From Bacillus alkalisoli (GTDB taxonomy: Bacteria; Bacillota; Bacilli; Bacillales; Bacillaceae_I): a DNA stretch of 64,000 bases. The stretch covers positions 1,630,665 to 1,694,664 of the forward strand of contig NZ_KZ454944.1 of assembly GCF_002797415.1 (NCBI RefSeq), read 5' to 3'. The notes below the pieces were generated by a model, which was not told where the DNA came from, did no database searches, and saw only the letters and a list, made by a program, of their open reading frames with translations. The translations under genes and the position numbers were made by a program. Shown piece by piece: positions 9,031 to 18,254 of this stretch; position 1 is the first letter of the stretch, and every line of letters begins with the position of its first letter.

Positions 9031-9049
9031 GCGTTGTAAAAGAGTCTGG

Positions 9050-9237
9050 TTGTAACATAAAACTAGTGAAGTGTAACATAAAACGCACTTGGTGTAGCAT
9101 AAAGAGCAGAAGGTGTAGCATAAAACGAAAAAAGTGTAGCTAAAGAGCCAGTGGTGTAACAGAAATCTTGCGAAGTGTAACATAAAACGCTCCAGGTGTA
9201 ACAAAAAATGTACAAGGTGTAACATAAAAAAGTGGAG
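9050..9237. repeat. 21-nt periodic array, GTGTAACATAAA core (9 units)
   Basis: Units begin at 9050, 9071, 9092, 9113, 9134, 9154, 9175, 9196 and 9217, i.e. 21 nt apart with one 20-nt step. The core GTGTARCATAAA is conserved and the remaining nine bases vary. It fills most of the 317-nt rluB-resA gap. It is unlike CRISPR (no constant spacer/repeat partition, no cas genes). Confidence 0.9.
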
Positions 9238-9347
9238 TATATGAAATAAAAACTGTCACATAAGGTTCATATTCTTTTCACTATGAGAAAAGTGGTAAAT
9301 GTTATAATATCGTAGATGAATACTAGATAAGGATAGGGGAGTCTTCG

Positions 9348-9884
9348 TTGGATAAAAGAAAGAGACTTATAATGAGATCTGTCATTCTTGTTCTCCTATT
9401 AGTTGCAATAGGCTATACCATTTACACTAGTGTGTTTAATAATCAACGAGACGTAGTTAATATTGGAGATACTGCACCAAACTTTTCTTTAGTAGACCTT
9501 GAAGGAAATACAGTAATGCTTTCAGACTTACGTGGGAAAGGTGTATTTCTTAACTTCTGGGGAACTTGGTGTAAGCCGTGTGAGCGTGAAATGCCTTATA
9601 TGGAAAACCAATACAATGTCTTTAAAGATAAAGGTGTAGAGATTGTTGCAGTTAATATCCAAGAGACGGATTTAGTAGTAGAAAGATTCAGAGATAGATA
9701 CGGCCTTACATTTCCTATTGCCATTGATAGAGACCGACAAGTATTGAATGCATATGGTGTTCAACCGTTGCCAACAACCTTTTTGATTGATGAAAACGGG
9801 GTTGTCGTGTATAAGATATCAAGTGAACTATCAGAAAAAATGATTATAGAAATGATGGAACGTATAGTGCCGAATCAACAATAA
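9348..9884 (+). CDS. resA: Thiol-disulfide oxidoreductase ResA (cytochrome c maturation)
   Basis: Membrane-anchored extracytoplasmic thioredoxin that reduces apocytochrome c cysteines for heme attachment. It has one N-terminal membrane anchor (residues 9-29), a thioredoxin fold with the active site C75-K-P-C78 and a cis-proline region QPLPTTF. The length of 178 is normal. It starts at TTG 9348 after GGATAGGGG; TATAAT at 9303 may be its -10 box. It is the first gene of resABC. Confidence 0.96.
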   Translation: MDKRKRLIMRSVILVLLLVAIGYTIYTSVFNNQRDVVNIGDTAPNFSLVDLEGNTVMLSDLRGKGVFLNFWGTWCKPCEREMPYMENQYNVFKDKGVEIVAVNIQETDLVVERFRDRYGLTFPIAIDRDRQVLNAYGVQPLPTTFLIDENGVVVYKISSELSEKMIIEMMERIVPNQQ

Positions 9885-9899
9885 TAGGGAGTTTTTCGT

Positions 9900-11552
9900 A
9901 TGAAGGAACTAAAATGTGAATGTGGTCACGTAAATGCTCATGGTACCATTTTTTGTGAAGCGTGTGGAAAACCGACAGCAAACGAAAAAAGTGAATCCAA
10001 GTTATTGGATATGCGCTATGAAGGTAGTGCAAGACGTTCACAAACATACAACAAAACAATAGTAGATAAAATTTGGAATTTCTTTTCTTCGGTTAAAGTT
10101 GGAGTGTGGCTAATATTTATTACCGTAGTAGCTTCCGCTTTAGGTACGATTTATCCGCAAGAAATGTACATACCACCAACCGTATCTGCAAGCGAACATT
10201 ATGCTGCAGAGTATGGCATCCTTGGGCAAATCTATTACGATTTAGGGTTTCATAATCTGTACAGTTCATGGTGGTATATGTTACTTGTTGCCTCGATTGC
10301 TGTTTCTCTAATTATAGCAAGCTTAGATAGAGGTGTACCTTTATACAAAGCATTAAAAAATCAACGAGTATCTAGACATGATAACTTCCTAAAACGCCAA
10401 CGTGTTTTTGGTACAACGAAAGTGGAAAATACAGAAGATGAGATTAGCAAAATTAAAGACGGGTTGAAGTCACGAGGTTATAACATCCGTGAAGAACAAG
10501 GAAATATATTAGCCGAAAAAAATCGCTTTTCTAGATGGGGTCCTTATGTGAACCATGCAGGGTTAATTATTTTCTTAATCGGTGCTATGCTTCGATTTTT
10601 CCCAGGAATGTTTGTAGATGAAGTATTATGGATTCGTGAAGGAGAAACACAAGTTATTCCAGGAACAAACGGTCAATATTACTTGAAAAATGAAGCTTTC
10701 ATTTTAGAGATGTATGAAAGAGAAACGAGTGGTGAAGTGTTCGATACGGCATTAGATAGAATTGGCGATGGCATGTTAGCAAGTAACTTCCAGACAAACG
10801 CGATTCTGTTTGAAAGAGTAGACGATATTGTACCAGGTGCACCTCCATTGCTTGAAGAGGTAAACGAGTTTAAAATTCGAGTGAACCAACCGCTAAAACA
10901 TGATTCGTATGCTCTATATCAAGTAGACTTTAAGTTAGATGAATTTCATACAATGTCTTTTAATCTTACAAACAAAGAAACAGGCGATAACTTTGGTACT
11001 ATTACGATTGACTTAACGAACCCTTCTAACAGTTACGATTTAGAGGATGGGTACCGTGTGGAGATTGCTAGCTATTTCCCTGACTTTTTCTTAGACCAAG
11101 GAAAACCTAATACAAGATCGCGTATTCCAAATAACCCAGCATTTGTTTTCCGTATGTTTACACCTGAAACACCTAATGGAGAAGTAAGTTTAGTTGCCAT
11201 TCAACAAAACATTGAACCCGATGGCGAAAATCAATATGCAATGAGATTTGCAGGCATTGAAACGCGCAATGTTTCTGGTTTAATTGTACGCAAAGACTAC
11301 ACATTAGGAATTATAGGTTTAGGTGGAGCCATCTTTATGATAGGTGTTATTCAAGGGATGTATTGGAATCACCGTCGTGTATGGGTTCAACGCAGAGAGA
11401 ATGAAGTATGGGTTGCTGCGCACACGAACAAAAACTGGTTTGGTTTAAACGCTGATATTAATAAAGCATTTAAAGACACTTCTGTTTCACTACCTGTCGA
11501 GCAGGCGGACGAAGAAGAAGATGAAAAGATACAAGAAGACAATAAGGCTTAG
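9900..11552 (+). CDS. resB: Cytochrome c biogenesis protein ResB
   Basis: Subunit of the ResBC (system II) heme-handling and ligation complex. Residues 1-23 form a short zinc-ribbon-like segment with Cys6, Cys8, Cys19 and Cys22. Membrane segments follow near residues 60-80, 114-135 and 220-235 ([19 protein letters not shown]), then a large extracytoplasmic domain and a last membrane segment near 460-480. The length of 550 is usual for Bacillus. It lies 15 nt after resA and 11 nt before resC. Confidence 0.95.
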   Translation: MKELKCECGHVNAHGTIFCEACGKPTANEKSESKLLDMRYEGSARRSQTYNKTIVDKIWNFFSSVKVGVWLIFITVVASALGTIYPQEMYIPPTVSASEHYAAEYGILGQIYYDLGFHNLYSSWWYMLLVASIAVSLIIASLDRGVPLYKALKNQRVSRHDNFLKRQRVFGTTKVENTEDEISKIKDGLKSRGYNIREEQGNILAEKNRFSRWGPYVNHAGLIIFLIGAMLRFFPGMFVDEVLWIREGETQVIPGTNGQYYLKNEAFILEMYERETSGEVFDTALDRIGDGMLASNFQTNAILFERVDDIVPGAPPLLEEVNEFKIRVNQPLKHDSYALYQVDFKLDEFHTMSFNLTNKETGDNFGTITIDLTNPSNSYDLEDGYRVEIASYFPDFFLDQGKPNTRSRIPNNPAFVFRMFTPETPNGEVSLVAIQQNIEPDGENQYAMRFAGIETRNVSGLIVRKDYTLGIIGLGGAIFMIGVIQGMYWNHRRVWVQRRENEVWVAAHTNKNWFGLNADINKAFKDTSVSLPVEQADEEEDEKIQEDNKA

Positions 11553-11563
11553 GAGGTAAAAGA

Positions 11564-12730
11564 ATGGCCCAGTTAAGTGCTAACTTGCTGTACACTGCGT
11601 TTTTTATGTATTTAATCGGTACAGCATTTTTCGGAGGAGCAATTGCTAGTAAAAAGAAAAGTGGCAAATTCTCCACAGTCGGAATTACATTAACTATTGC
11701 TGGATTTTTAGCCCAATCAGGCTACTTTATTGCAAGATGGATTGCGGGTGGTCATGCACCAGTTAGTAATCTTTTTGAATTCACAACATTTTTTGGGATG
11801 ATGCTGGTTTTAGCATTTATCGTTCTTTATTTTATTTATAAAACTAGTACATTAGGACTTTTTGCATTACCAATTGCATTACTAATGATTGCATATGCAA
11901 GTATGTTCCCAAGAGAGATTTCACCATTAATTCCAGCCCTACAAACTCATTGGCTATGGATTCACGTTATTACAACGGCACTTGGAATCGCTATTTTAGG
12001 TATGAGTTTTGTGGCAGCTTTAATTTATTTAATCAAAGTAGTTGATTACAGTAAAAAAGGTAAGAAACCGTTCTGGTTAGAGTTTACACTATTTACTTTA
12101 GTATGTTTTATCGGATTTATTATCGTAACAGCTGGATTTGAAGCTTCAAACTATGAAGCGAATTTCCAATATGTTGATAAAAAAGGAGAAGCTGCTTTTG
12201 TAGAGTATCATTTACCTGCTTTAGTAGGGCCTTATCAAGGGGAACTCCTTACAGAAGACCGAATGGGTGCTCTAGTAAATTTACCAGCTATCATTAATAC
12301 TAAAAAACTAAATACAGTTTTATGGTCCATTTTTGGTGGTATTATTCTTTACGGATTATTCTGGGCAATAGCTAGAAGACCGCTTGGAGTAGTATTAAAG
12401 CCAGCTGTTAGAAAAGTTAACCTAGATATTGCAGATGAAATTGGTTACCGCTCTATTACAATTGGATTCCCAGTCTTTACACTAGGTGGATTAATATTCG
12501 CGATGATCTGGGCACAAATTGCTTGGACACGTTTCTGGGGTTGGGACCCAAAAGAAGTATGGGCACTTATTACATGGTTATTCTATGCAGCCTACCTACA
12601 CCTTCGCTTATCAAAAGGATGGGATGGAGAAAAATCTGCATGGCTAGCTCTAATCGGCTTTGCCATCATCATGTTTAACCTAATCGGAGTAAACTTAATT
12701 ATTGCAGGATTACACTCATACGCTATGTAA
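11564..12730 (+). CDS. resC: Cytochrome c biogenesis protein ResC (CcsA family)
   Basis: Polytopic heme-binding partner of ResB. The tryptophan-rich WWD-type signature is visible near the C-terminus ([26 protein letters not shown]), with conserved histidines flanking it. The length of 388 is normal for the family. It starts at ATG 11564 after GGAGGTAAAAGA. It ends before a type A palindrome and terminator that separate it from resD. Confidence 0.95.
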   Translation: MAQLSANLLYTAFFMYLIGTAFFGGAIASKKKSGKFSTVGITLTIAGFLAQSGYFIARWIAGGHAPVSNLFEFTTFFGMMLVLAFIVLYFIYKTSTLGLFALPIALLMIAYASMFPREISPLIPALQTHWLWIHVITTALGIAILGMSFVAALIYLIKVVDYSKKGKKPFWLEFTLFTLVCFIGFIIVTAGFEASNYEANFQYVDKKGEAAFVEYHLPALVGPYQGELLTEDRMGALVNLPAIINTKKLNTVLWSIFGGIILYGLFWAIARRPLGVVLKPAVRKVNLDIADEIGYRSITIGFPVFTLGGLIFAMIWAQIAWTRFWGWDPKEVWALITWLFYAAYLHLRLSKGWDGEKSAWLALIGFAIIMFNLIGVNLIIAGLHSYAM

Positions 12731-12780
12731 GTTTTATATTAACCTCCTTTTGTTTATTAAGCTCTTTATTCTTTGAAATC

Positions 12781-12911
12781 TAGAGTGGATTGAAGCGGAA
12801 GGCACTGGACTCCTGCGGGACATAGAGGAAAGGTCGAGACCCCACAGGCGAAGCCGAGGAGGCTCGACTTCCTCCCCGCGGAAAGCCAGTGCCTGTAGCG
12901 GAAAGGAACGG
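12781..12911. repeat. Palindromic repeat, type A (copy 2)
   Basis: Outer stem GGCACTGG / CCAGTGCC with an inner GAGGAGGCTCGACTTCCTC instead of the TTTTTTCACGATAGTGAAAA hairpin of copies 1, 3 and 4. The tail GTAGCGGAAAGGAACGG is conserved. Confidence 0.9.
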
Positions 12912-12955
12912 ATAAAATACTTACAAGAATCTATCAAGATTGATTGAATAATTAA

Positions 12956-12989
12956 AAAGCCTTCACACTCATATGTCGTGAAGGCTTTT
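12956..12989 (+). terminator. resABC terminator
   Basis: AAAAGCCTTCAC / GTGAAGGCTTTT stem with an 11-nt loop. Confidence 0.8.
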
Positions 12990-13040
12990 CTTGAATACCT
13001 TTTAAAAGGGATAATTTAACTTTACTAGGAGGTTTTTACG

Positions 13041-13760
13041 GTGGAAAAAGAAGTAAGAATTTTAGTAGTAGACGATGAAGATAGAATTAGACGACTATTA
13101 AAAATGTATTTAGAACGCGAAAACTATGTTATCGAAGAAGCAGACAACGGTAGTTCAGCTCTAGAGCTTGCTTTTAACAATGACTATGATTTGATTTTAC
13201 TAGATATTATGATGCCAGGAATGGACGGTATCGAAGTATGTAAAGAATTACGCGAGAAAAAAGCTACGCCTGTCATTATGCTTACAGCAAAAGGTGAAGA
13301 AGCTAACAGAGTTCAAGGATTTGAAGTTGGAACAGACGACTACATCGTAAAGCCATTTAGCCCAAGAGAAGTAGTGCTACGAGTAAAAGCTCTTTTAAGA
13401 AGATCTTCTACTGCAACATTCGTTTCCGCTGAAACTTCTTCAAAAGATGTGATTGTATATCCACACTTAACCATTGATAATGATGCACATCGAGTTACAG
13501 CGGATGGGAAAGACGTTAACTTAACGCCAAAAGAGTATGAATTACTTTATTTCTTAGCTAAATCACCAGACAAAGTGTTTGACCGTGAACAACTATTAAA
13601 AGAAGTTTGGCAATATGAGTTTTTCGGAGATTTACGTACAGTAGATACACACGTAAAAAGACTTCGTGAAAAGTTAAATAAAGTTTCCGAGCAAGCGGCG
13701 AAAATGATTGTAACGGTATGGGGAGTAGGCTACAAATTCGAGGTTGTAAATGAGTCATGA
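13041..13760 (+). CDS. resD: Response regulator ResD
   Basis: OmpR/PhoB-type regulator of aerobic and anaerobic respiration genes. The receiver domain has acidic pocket D11-D12, phospho-acceptor D55 (LLDIMMPG) and the conserved T/K positions (MLTAKG and YIVKPF). A C-terminal winged helix follows ([26 protein letters not shown]). It starts at GTG 13041 after AGGAGG and overlaps resE by 4 nt. Confidence 0.96.
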   Translation: MEKEVRILVVDDEDRIRRLLKMYLERENYVIEEADNGSSALELAFNNDYDLILLDIMMPGMDGIEVCKELREKKATPVIMLTAKGEEANRVQGFEVGTDDYIVKPFSPREVVLRVKALLRRSSTATFVSAETSSKDVIVYPHLTIDNDAHRVTADGKDVNLTPKEYELLYFLAKSPDKVFDREQLLKEVWQYEFFGDLRTVDTHVKRLREKLNKVSEQAAKMIVTVWGVGYKFEVVNES

Positions 13761-15532
13761 TTTGGAAAAGTGTAGTAGGGAAACTTTGGCTTACCATTCT
13801 TTTACTCGTTTCCTTCGTACTGTTTGTATTAACGATTCTTCTACTTGAGTTTTTTGAAAATTATCATGTGAGTGAAGCGGAAAAAGAATTAACACAACTC
13901 GCAACAAAGATTTCTCTTATTGTAGAAGAACATGATGACTTAGACATGTCAAAAACAATTACAAATCAATTAGCAGATGACGTTTCAAAAGTAGTTATTT
14001 TTACGAATGAACAAACCGTATGGTACTCAGAAAACGACAAACTTGTAAATTTACCGGCTGAGTTTTTTCTAGATGACCCAGATTTATCACTCGTATTTCA
14101 AGATGAAACGATAATAAAACAGAAATCATATGTCCAAGAGTTAAACGATGGAATGGATGGTAACCTTCACGGTGAAATTATGATCGTCGGTAGTCCTCTT
14201 CATATTGAAGAAAATATGGCTGGTGCTGTATTTATATATCAATCGTTGCTGGCGATTAAAGAAACAACAAAGCAAACAACGAAAATCATTTTATTAGCTG
14301 CCGGGTTTGCTATCGTACTAACTACTATTTTTGCTTTTTTCTTATCTACCCGTATTACAGCACCACTTCGTAAAATGAGAGAGGTAGCATTTGAAGTAGC
14401 ACGAGGGAAATTCGATACGAAAGTGCCTACATTAACGTACGATGAAATCGGCGAACTAGCAATGGCATTTAACCAAATGGGCCGCCAATTGAAATTCAAT
14501 ATTAATGCGTTAAATCAAGAAAAAGAACATCTAGCCAACATACTAAGTAGTATGGCAGATGGAGTTATTACGTTGAATAAAGATGGTTCGATTTTAATAT
14601 CTAACCCTCCTGCAGAACGATTTTTACAAGCATGGTATTACCAAGAAGGAAATGAAACAGGAGAATCACTTCCTCATGAGATGACAGAAATGTTTCAGCG
14701 CGTTGTTTCAACAGAAAAAGAACAAAGTATGGAACTATCCTTTCAAGGTCGAAGTTGGGTTGTTGTTATGAGCCCACTTTACAATAATACAAGTGTTCGA
14801 GGTGCGGTTGCTGTTATTCGTGACATGACCGAAGAAAGAAGATTAGACAAACTTCGTAAAGACTTTATTGCCAACGTATCGCACGAGTTGCGTACTCCTA
14901 TCTCCATGTTACAAGGCTATAGCGAGGCGATTGTAGATGATATTGCTGGCTCAGAGGAAGAGAAAAAAGAACTAGCTTCTGTCATTTATGATGAATCGTT
15001 GCGTATGGGAAGGTTAGTAAACGACTTGCTCGACTTAGCTAGAATGGAAGCGGGCCATATTTCTTTAGAAAAAGAAGACATGAACATTCACGAATTTATC
15101 GAAAAAATGGTTCGGAAATTCCACGGCTTAGCAAAAGAAAAATCAATTATCCTTAAGTCAACCGTTACAGGTGATGGACTTGTTTACTTTGACGTGGATA
15201 AAATGGAACAAGTATTAACGAACTTGATTGACAATGCTATTCGTCATACAGAGAGCAAAGGCCTGATCCACATATATGCAGAGATACTAGAACATGGCTT
15301 GAAAATTGAAGTGCAAGACTCTGGCCATGGAATACCAGAGGAAGACTTACCATTTGTATTTGAGCGTTTTTACAAAGCGGATAAGGCAAGAACGAGAGGT
15401 AGAGCAGGCACTGGCCTTGGTCTTGCAATCGTGAAAAACATCATTGATGCCCATGAAGGTCAAATTACGGTCCGATCCAAAATAAACGAAGGAACGACAT
15501 TTTCGATTATCATTCCTCAAATTAAGGAGTAA
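13757..15532 (+). CDS. resE: Sensor histidine kinase ResE
   Basis: Membrane kinase/phosphatase partner of ResD. Order of domains: membrane segment 10-30, extracytoplasmic sensor 31-175, membrane segment 176-197, HAMP 198-250, PAS about 260-355, HisKA with His376 (VSHELRTP) and HATPase with N box, GHGIPEED and [10 protein letters not shown]. The 591-residue length is normal. The ATG overlaps the resD stop. Confidence 0.96.
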   Translation: MIWKSVVGKLWLTILLLVSFVLFVLTILLLEFFENYHVSEAEKELTQLATKISLIVEEHDDLDMSKTITNQLADDVSKVVIFTNEQTVWYSENDKLVNLPAEFFLDDPDLSLVFQDETIIKQKSYVQELNDGMDGNLHGEIMIVGSPLHIEENMAGAVFIYQSLLAIKETTKQTTKIILLAAGFAIVLTTIFAFFLSTRITAPLRKMREVAFEVARGKFDTKVPTLTYDEIGELAMAFNQMGRQLKFNINALNQEKEHLANILSSMADGVITLNKDGSILISNPPAERFLQAWYYQEGNETGESLPHEMTEMFQRVVSTEKEQSMELSFQGRSWVVVMSPLYNNTSVRGAVAVIRDMTEERRLDKLRKDFIANVSHELRTPISMLQGYSEAIVDDIAGSEEEKKELASVIYDESLRMGRLVNDLLDLARMEAGHISLEKEDMNIHEFIEKMVRKFHGLAKEKSIILKSTVTGDGLVYFDVDKMEQVLTNLIDNAIRHTESKGLIHIYAEILEHGLKIEVQDSGHGIPEEDLPFVFERFYKADKARTRGRAGTGLGLAIVKNIIDAHEGQITVRSKINEGTTFSIIIPQIKE

Positions 15533-15583
15533 TTTGTTTTTCTTTAGCGAATAATCTTGTTTAGCATGAAACAAATTTTTTAC

Positions 15584-15612
15584 TTGTCAACGAAGTTTGT
15601 ATTGTGTAATAT
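15584..15612 (+). promoter_or_regulatory. Sigma-A promoter of the cobalamin leader
   Basis: TTGTCA (15584-15589), a 17-nt spacer and TAATAT (15607-15612) place the transcript start about 30 nt before the riboswitch core. Confidence 0.6.
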
Positions 15613-15644
15613 TAATAGGAGTTAACTTTAACAGAATATTTTAG

Positions 15645-15835
15645 TAATTTTTGGTGTCACTTTGTGACTGAAAAGGGAATTTGGTGTGAATCCAAAGCTG
15701 TCCCCGCAACTGTAAATGTGGACGAAATGAGATAACCACTGTATGGAAGAATGAAAGTTTACCATATGGGAAGGCTCAAAGTAGGAAGAAGCATAAGTCA
15801 GTAGACCTGCCAAACATTACGCAAGTTTCGAAGCT
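15645..15835 (+). ncRNA. Adenosylcobalamin riboswitch
   Basis: Conserved blocks in order: AAGGGAAT, GGTGTGAATCC, a B12-box region GCTGTCCCCGCAACTGT, AAGTCAG and AGACCTGCC near the 3' end. These match the cobalamin aptamer. It lies upstream of a terminator and of the lipoprotein/S-component pair, so B12 should repress the pair by transcription termination. Confidence 0.93.
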
Positions 15836-15913
15836 TCGGGGATTGAGTAGCTGAAACGACATAAAACATACGTGTTTGCTGCAGAAATATGTATGTCTAT
15901 CATTGTCGTTTTC

Positions 15914-15945
15914 AAGCTCATCCATTTAGAGGATGAGCTTTTTCG
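15914..15945 (+). terminator. Riboswitch-controlled terminator
   Basis: AAGCTCATCC / GGATGAGCTT stem with a 7-nt loop and T-run. An alternative long stem just upstream (AACGACAT / ATTGTCGTT, 15853-15912) may be part of the switch. Confidence 0.8.
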
Positions 15946-15980
15946 TTGTTTAGGAAATTACCCAAGATAAAAGGAGTAAG

Positions 15981-16285
15981 TGAACTTAATAAGGCGGATG
16001 AAGTTCATTTTGCCCAAGAAAAAAGTAGAAAGTGAACTTGAAAAGGCGGATGAAGTTCATTTTGTCCAAGAAAAAATTAGAAAATGAACTTGATAAGGCG
16101 GATGAAGTTCATTTTGTCCAAGAAAAAAGTAGAAAGTGAACTTGATAAGGTCGATGAAGATATTTTGCTCGGGAAAAAAGGAGAAAGTGAATTTGATAAG
16201 GTCGATGAAGTTCATTTTGCCCAAGTAAAAAGTAGAAAGTGAACTTGATAAGGTGAATGAAGATCATTTTGCCTAAGAAAAAAGA
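15981..16285. repeat. 52-nt tandem dyad array (6 units)
   Basis: Units start at 15981, 16033, 16085, 16137, 16188 and 16240. Each begins TGAACTT, has an ATAAGG-type centre, and most have an AAGTTCA right arm, giving a 7-bp dyad 27 nt long followed by an A-rich linker (AAGAAAAAAGTAGAAAG). Right arms of units 4 and 6 are degraded. A homologous array with the same period lies at 35223-35400. Confidence 0.92.
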
Positions 16286-16324
16286 AGAAAATGAATTAAA
16301 TAATACATATTGGAGGAGAAACAA

Positions 16325-16726
16325 ATGAAAAAGATCTTAATTACATTATTTTCAGTTTTAACATTATTACTTGCAGGTTGTGCAGGAGCTAACAATGCAG
16401 AAGAATCAAGTAACACAGAACAAAAACAGGCTCAAGAAGTAACAATTACTTTAGTAAAAGATAGCGGCGAAGAAGTAATAAGCGAAAAAAATATCGAAAT
16501 TGAAGAAGGCGAGACGCTAATGGAAGTAATGGCTCGCAATTTTGAGTTAACAACAGCCTATGAAGATGCATTTATCGTAGGAATTGATGGTATTGAGTCA
16601 GACGATGAAAACTCCTATTACTGGACATATACGATAAATGGCGAGGAAGTTTTTGAAGGACCAAGAGATGTGAAGTTAAAAGCAGACGACAAAGTCGAAT
16701 TCAATTATTCAAAGTATGAAGGATAA
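16325..16726 (+). CDS. DUF4430 lipoprotein, probable cobalamin-binding component
   Basis: A 133-residue lipoprotein with lipobox LLAG-C19, an acidic linker, then a DUF4430 domain, the family related to the C-terminal domain of transcobalamin (YYWTYTINGEEVFEGPRDVKLKADDKVEF appears in pieces). It starts at ATG 16325, eight bases after GGAGG. It is downstream of an adenosylcobalamin riboswitch and overlaps the S-component gene by one base. I infer it captures B12 or a precursor outside the membrane; that is not shown. Confidence 0.82.
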   Translation: MKKILITLFSVLTLLLAGCAGANNAEESSNTEQKQAQEVTITLVKDSGEEVISEKNIEIEEGETLMEVMARNFELTTAYEDAFIVGIDGIESDDENSYYWTYTINGEEVFEGPRDVKLKADDKVEFNYSKYEG

Positions 16727-17250
16727 TGTCTACACGAAAAATAGCCTTACTAGCCATATTGATTGCCCTATGTGTTGTTGGGAGACAAGCATTTGCTTTT
16801 ATACCAAATGTACAGCCTGTTACAGCAATAATTATTATATGTAGCTTTTGGTTGGGACCTGTTTCTGGCGTACTTTTAGCAGCAGGATCCACCGTAGCAT
16901 CTAATATGTTACTAGGAAGCGGTACGTGGACACTTTTTCAAATTATCTCTTGGTCTTTTATCGGGGTTACAAGTGGACTTCTTGGCAAATACGTAAAAAA
17001 AATACCATTACTCCTGTTTGCCTTTTATGCAGGTGTATGTGGCTTGGTTTACGGTTTTGTCATTTCATTAGAAAGAGTTATTATAGGTAAAATGTTTTGG
17101 CCATATTACTTAGCTGGTTTACCATTTGATATGATGCATGCAATAGGAAACATCATCTTCTTTGTCCTATTGTACCCAATACTTTCAACTGTAATAGTAT
17201 CCCAAGCAAGTCCCTTTATCCAACGAGAAAAAAAAGATCCATTATATTAA
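16726..17250 (+). CDS. ECF transporter S component, probably for cobalamin
   Basis: A 174-residue protein with about five to six membrane segments and the small size typical of ECF S components. The N-terminus (STRKIALLAILIALCVVGRQAFAFIPNVQPV) resembles the S-component segment that docks the EcfT subunit. B12 riboswitch control and coupling to a DUF4430 lipoprotein point to cobalamin, as in CbrT/CblT-type systems. No ecfA/ecfT genes are here; shared modules elsewhere would be needed. Confidence 0.82.
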   Translation: MSTRKIALLAILIALCVVGRQAFAFIPNVQPVTAIIIICSFWLGPVSGVLLAAGSTVASNMLLGSGTWTLFQIISWSFIGVTSGLLGKYVKKIPLLLFAFYAGVCGLVYGFVISLERVIIGKMFWPYYLAGLPFDMMHAIGNIIFFVLLYPILSTVIVSQASPFIQREKKDPLY

Positions 17251-17300
17251 AAGAAGAAAAAGAAGCTATATGAAACTTAGCTTCTTTTTCTTCTTTTTTA
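17249..17300 (+). terminator. B12 cassette terminator
   Basis: About 20-bp stem of GAAGAAAAAGAAGC paired with GCTTCTTTTTCTTC, then a T-run, directly after the S-component stop. Confidence 0.85.
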
Positions 17301-17426
17301 GAAAGAATTATATATTCAAAGGAACTATTATCTTGTAGTATAGGGATATATAGTCATCATACATACTTTACTGATCCACAGGATATTCATTCTCTATATT
17401 TGTTGATTTTACTCATACAAAGACAT

Positions 17427-17588
17427 GAGTGAATTGGATCGGAAGGTACCTGACTCCTGCGGGAAAAAGAGCGAAGCGGAAGACCCCACAGGCGGGACGC
17501 CGAGGAGTAGGTTTTTTCACGATAGTGAAAATAACCTTCCCCTGCACTCCCCGCGGAAAGCAGGTGCCTGTAGCGGAGAGGAACGGGC
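17427..17588. repeat. Palindromic repeat, type A (copy 3)
   Basis: The outer stem varies (GGTACCTG / CAGGTGCC), retaining GACTCCTGCGGGA, GAAGACCCCACAGGCG, the TTTTTTCACGATAGTGAAAA inner hairpin and the GTAGCGGAGAGGAACGG tail. Two outer-stem changes relative to copy 1 still leave most of the stem paired. Confidence 0.9.
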
Positions 17589-17665
17589 GTTTTGTATAGA
17601 CTAAACTTGTTAAAAAATTCCTATAAGAATATAGTAATTCGTAATATTTTGTAATATATTTGTAA

Positions 17666-17692
17666 TGTAACTTTTTTAAACAAGTTAACGAC
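17666..17692 (+). promoter_or_regulatory. SigX-type autoregulatory promoter
   Basis: TGTAAC at 17666-17671, a spacer of exactly 17 nt and CGAC at 17689-17692 match the extracytoplasmic sigma factor consensus for SigX. It lies 26 nt before the sigX start codon. Confidence 0.85.
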
Positions 17693-17717
17693 TAATGTAT
17701 TGAACGGAGGGTAAAGG

Positions 17718-18254
17718 ATGAACACCGTTTTTCAAGAACTCTATGAAAAATACCATCACGATGTTTTTCAATTTTTATTTTATATGGTGAAAAATAGAGA
17801 ACAAGCCGAAGACCTCGTTCAAGAAGTATATATAAAAGTATTACGATCCTACGACCGTTTTGAAGGAAAAAGCAGTGAAAAAACATGGTTATTTTCTATT
17901 GCGAAACATGTTGCTATAGATGCATTCCGAAAACAAAAAGGGTGGAAAAATAAACTTCTTGAAACATTCGATTGGAATAAACAACAAGTAAAAGATGCCG
18001 CTCCTTTACCTGAAGAAATAGCGGTACAAAATGAACAAGTTCAATTTATGTACCAATGTTTGGATAAGTGCAAAGAAGATTTTAGACTTGTACTAATATT
18101 GAGGTATATCCAAGGAATGTCCATCCAAGAAACTGCGCAAATCTTAGATTGGACAGAAAGCAAAGTGAAAACAACGCAACATAGGGCCCTTAAGATGCTG
18201 AAAGAATTAATGCAAAATACAGAAGAAAAGGGGGGAGATTATAATGCGTCGTAA
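17718..18254 (+). CDS. sigX: ECF RNA polymerase sigma factor SigX
   Basis: Extracytoplasmic-function sigma factor that in B. subtilis controls cell-surface modification genes. Region 2 is FQFLFYMVKNREQAEDLVQEVYIKV plus the KTWLFSIAKHVAIDAFRKQ stretch; region 4 is RYIQGMSIQETAQIL...KVKTTQHRAL. It has 178 residues and starts at ATG 17718 after GGAGGG. The location after resE and before its anti-sigma factor (11-nt overlap) matches B. subtilis. Confidence 0.93.
   Translation: MNTVFQELYEKYHHDVFQFLFYMVKNREQAEDLVQEVYIKVLRSYDRFEGKSSEKTWLFSIAKHVAIDAFRKQKGWKNKLLETFDWNKQQVKDAAPLPEEIAVQNEQVQFMYQCLDKCKEDFRLVLILRYIQGMSIQETAQILDWTESKVKTTQHRALKMLKELMQNTEEKGGDYNAS

Noticed and set aside
9007-9225. Minus-strand ORF with heptad-like repeats
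   Set aside because: A 21-nt DNA period automatically gives a 7-residue repeat in any open frame; no start signal and implausible Cys/Leu/Phe composition.
9050-9237. CRISPR array
   Set aside because: Units are 21 nt with a 12-nt core and 9-nt variable part, no 28-37-nt repeats, no spacer-sized unique segments and no cas genes in the window.
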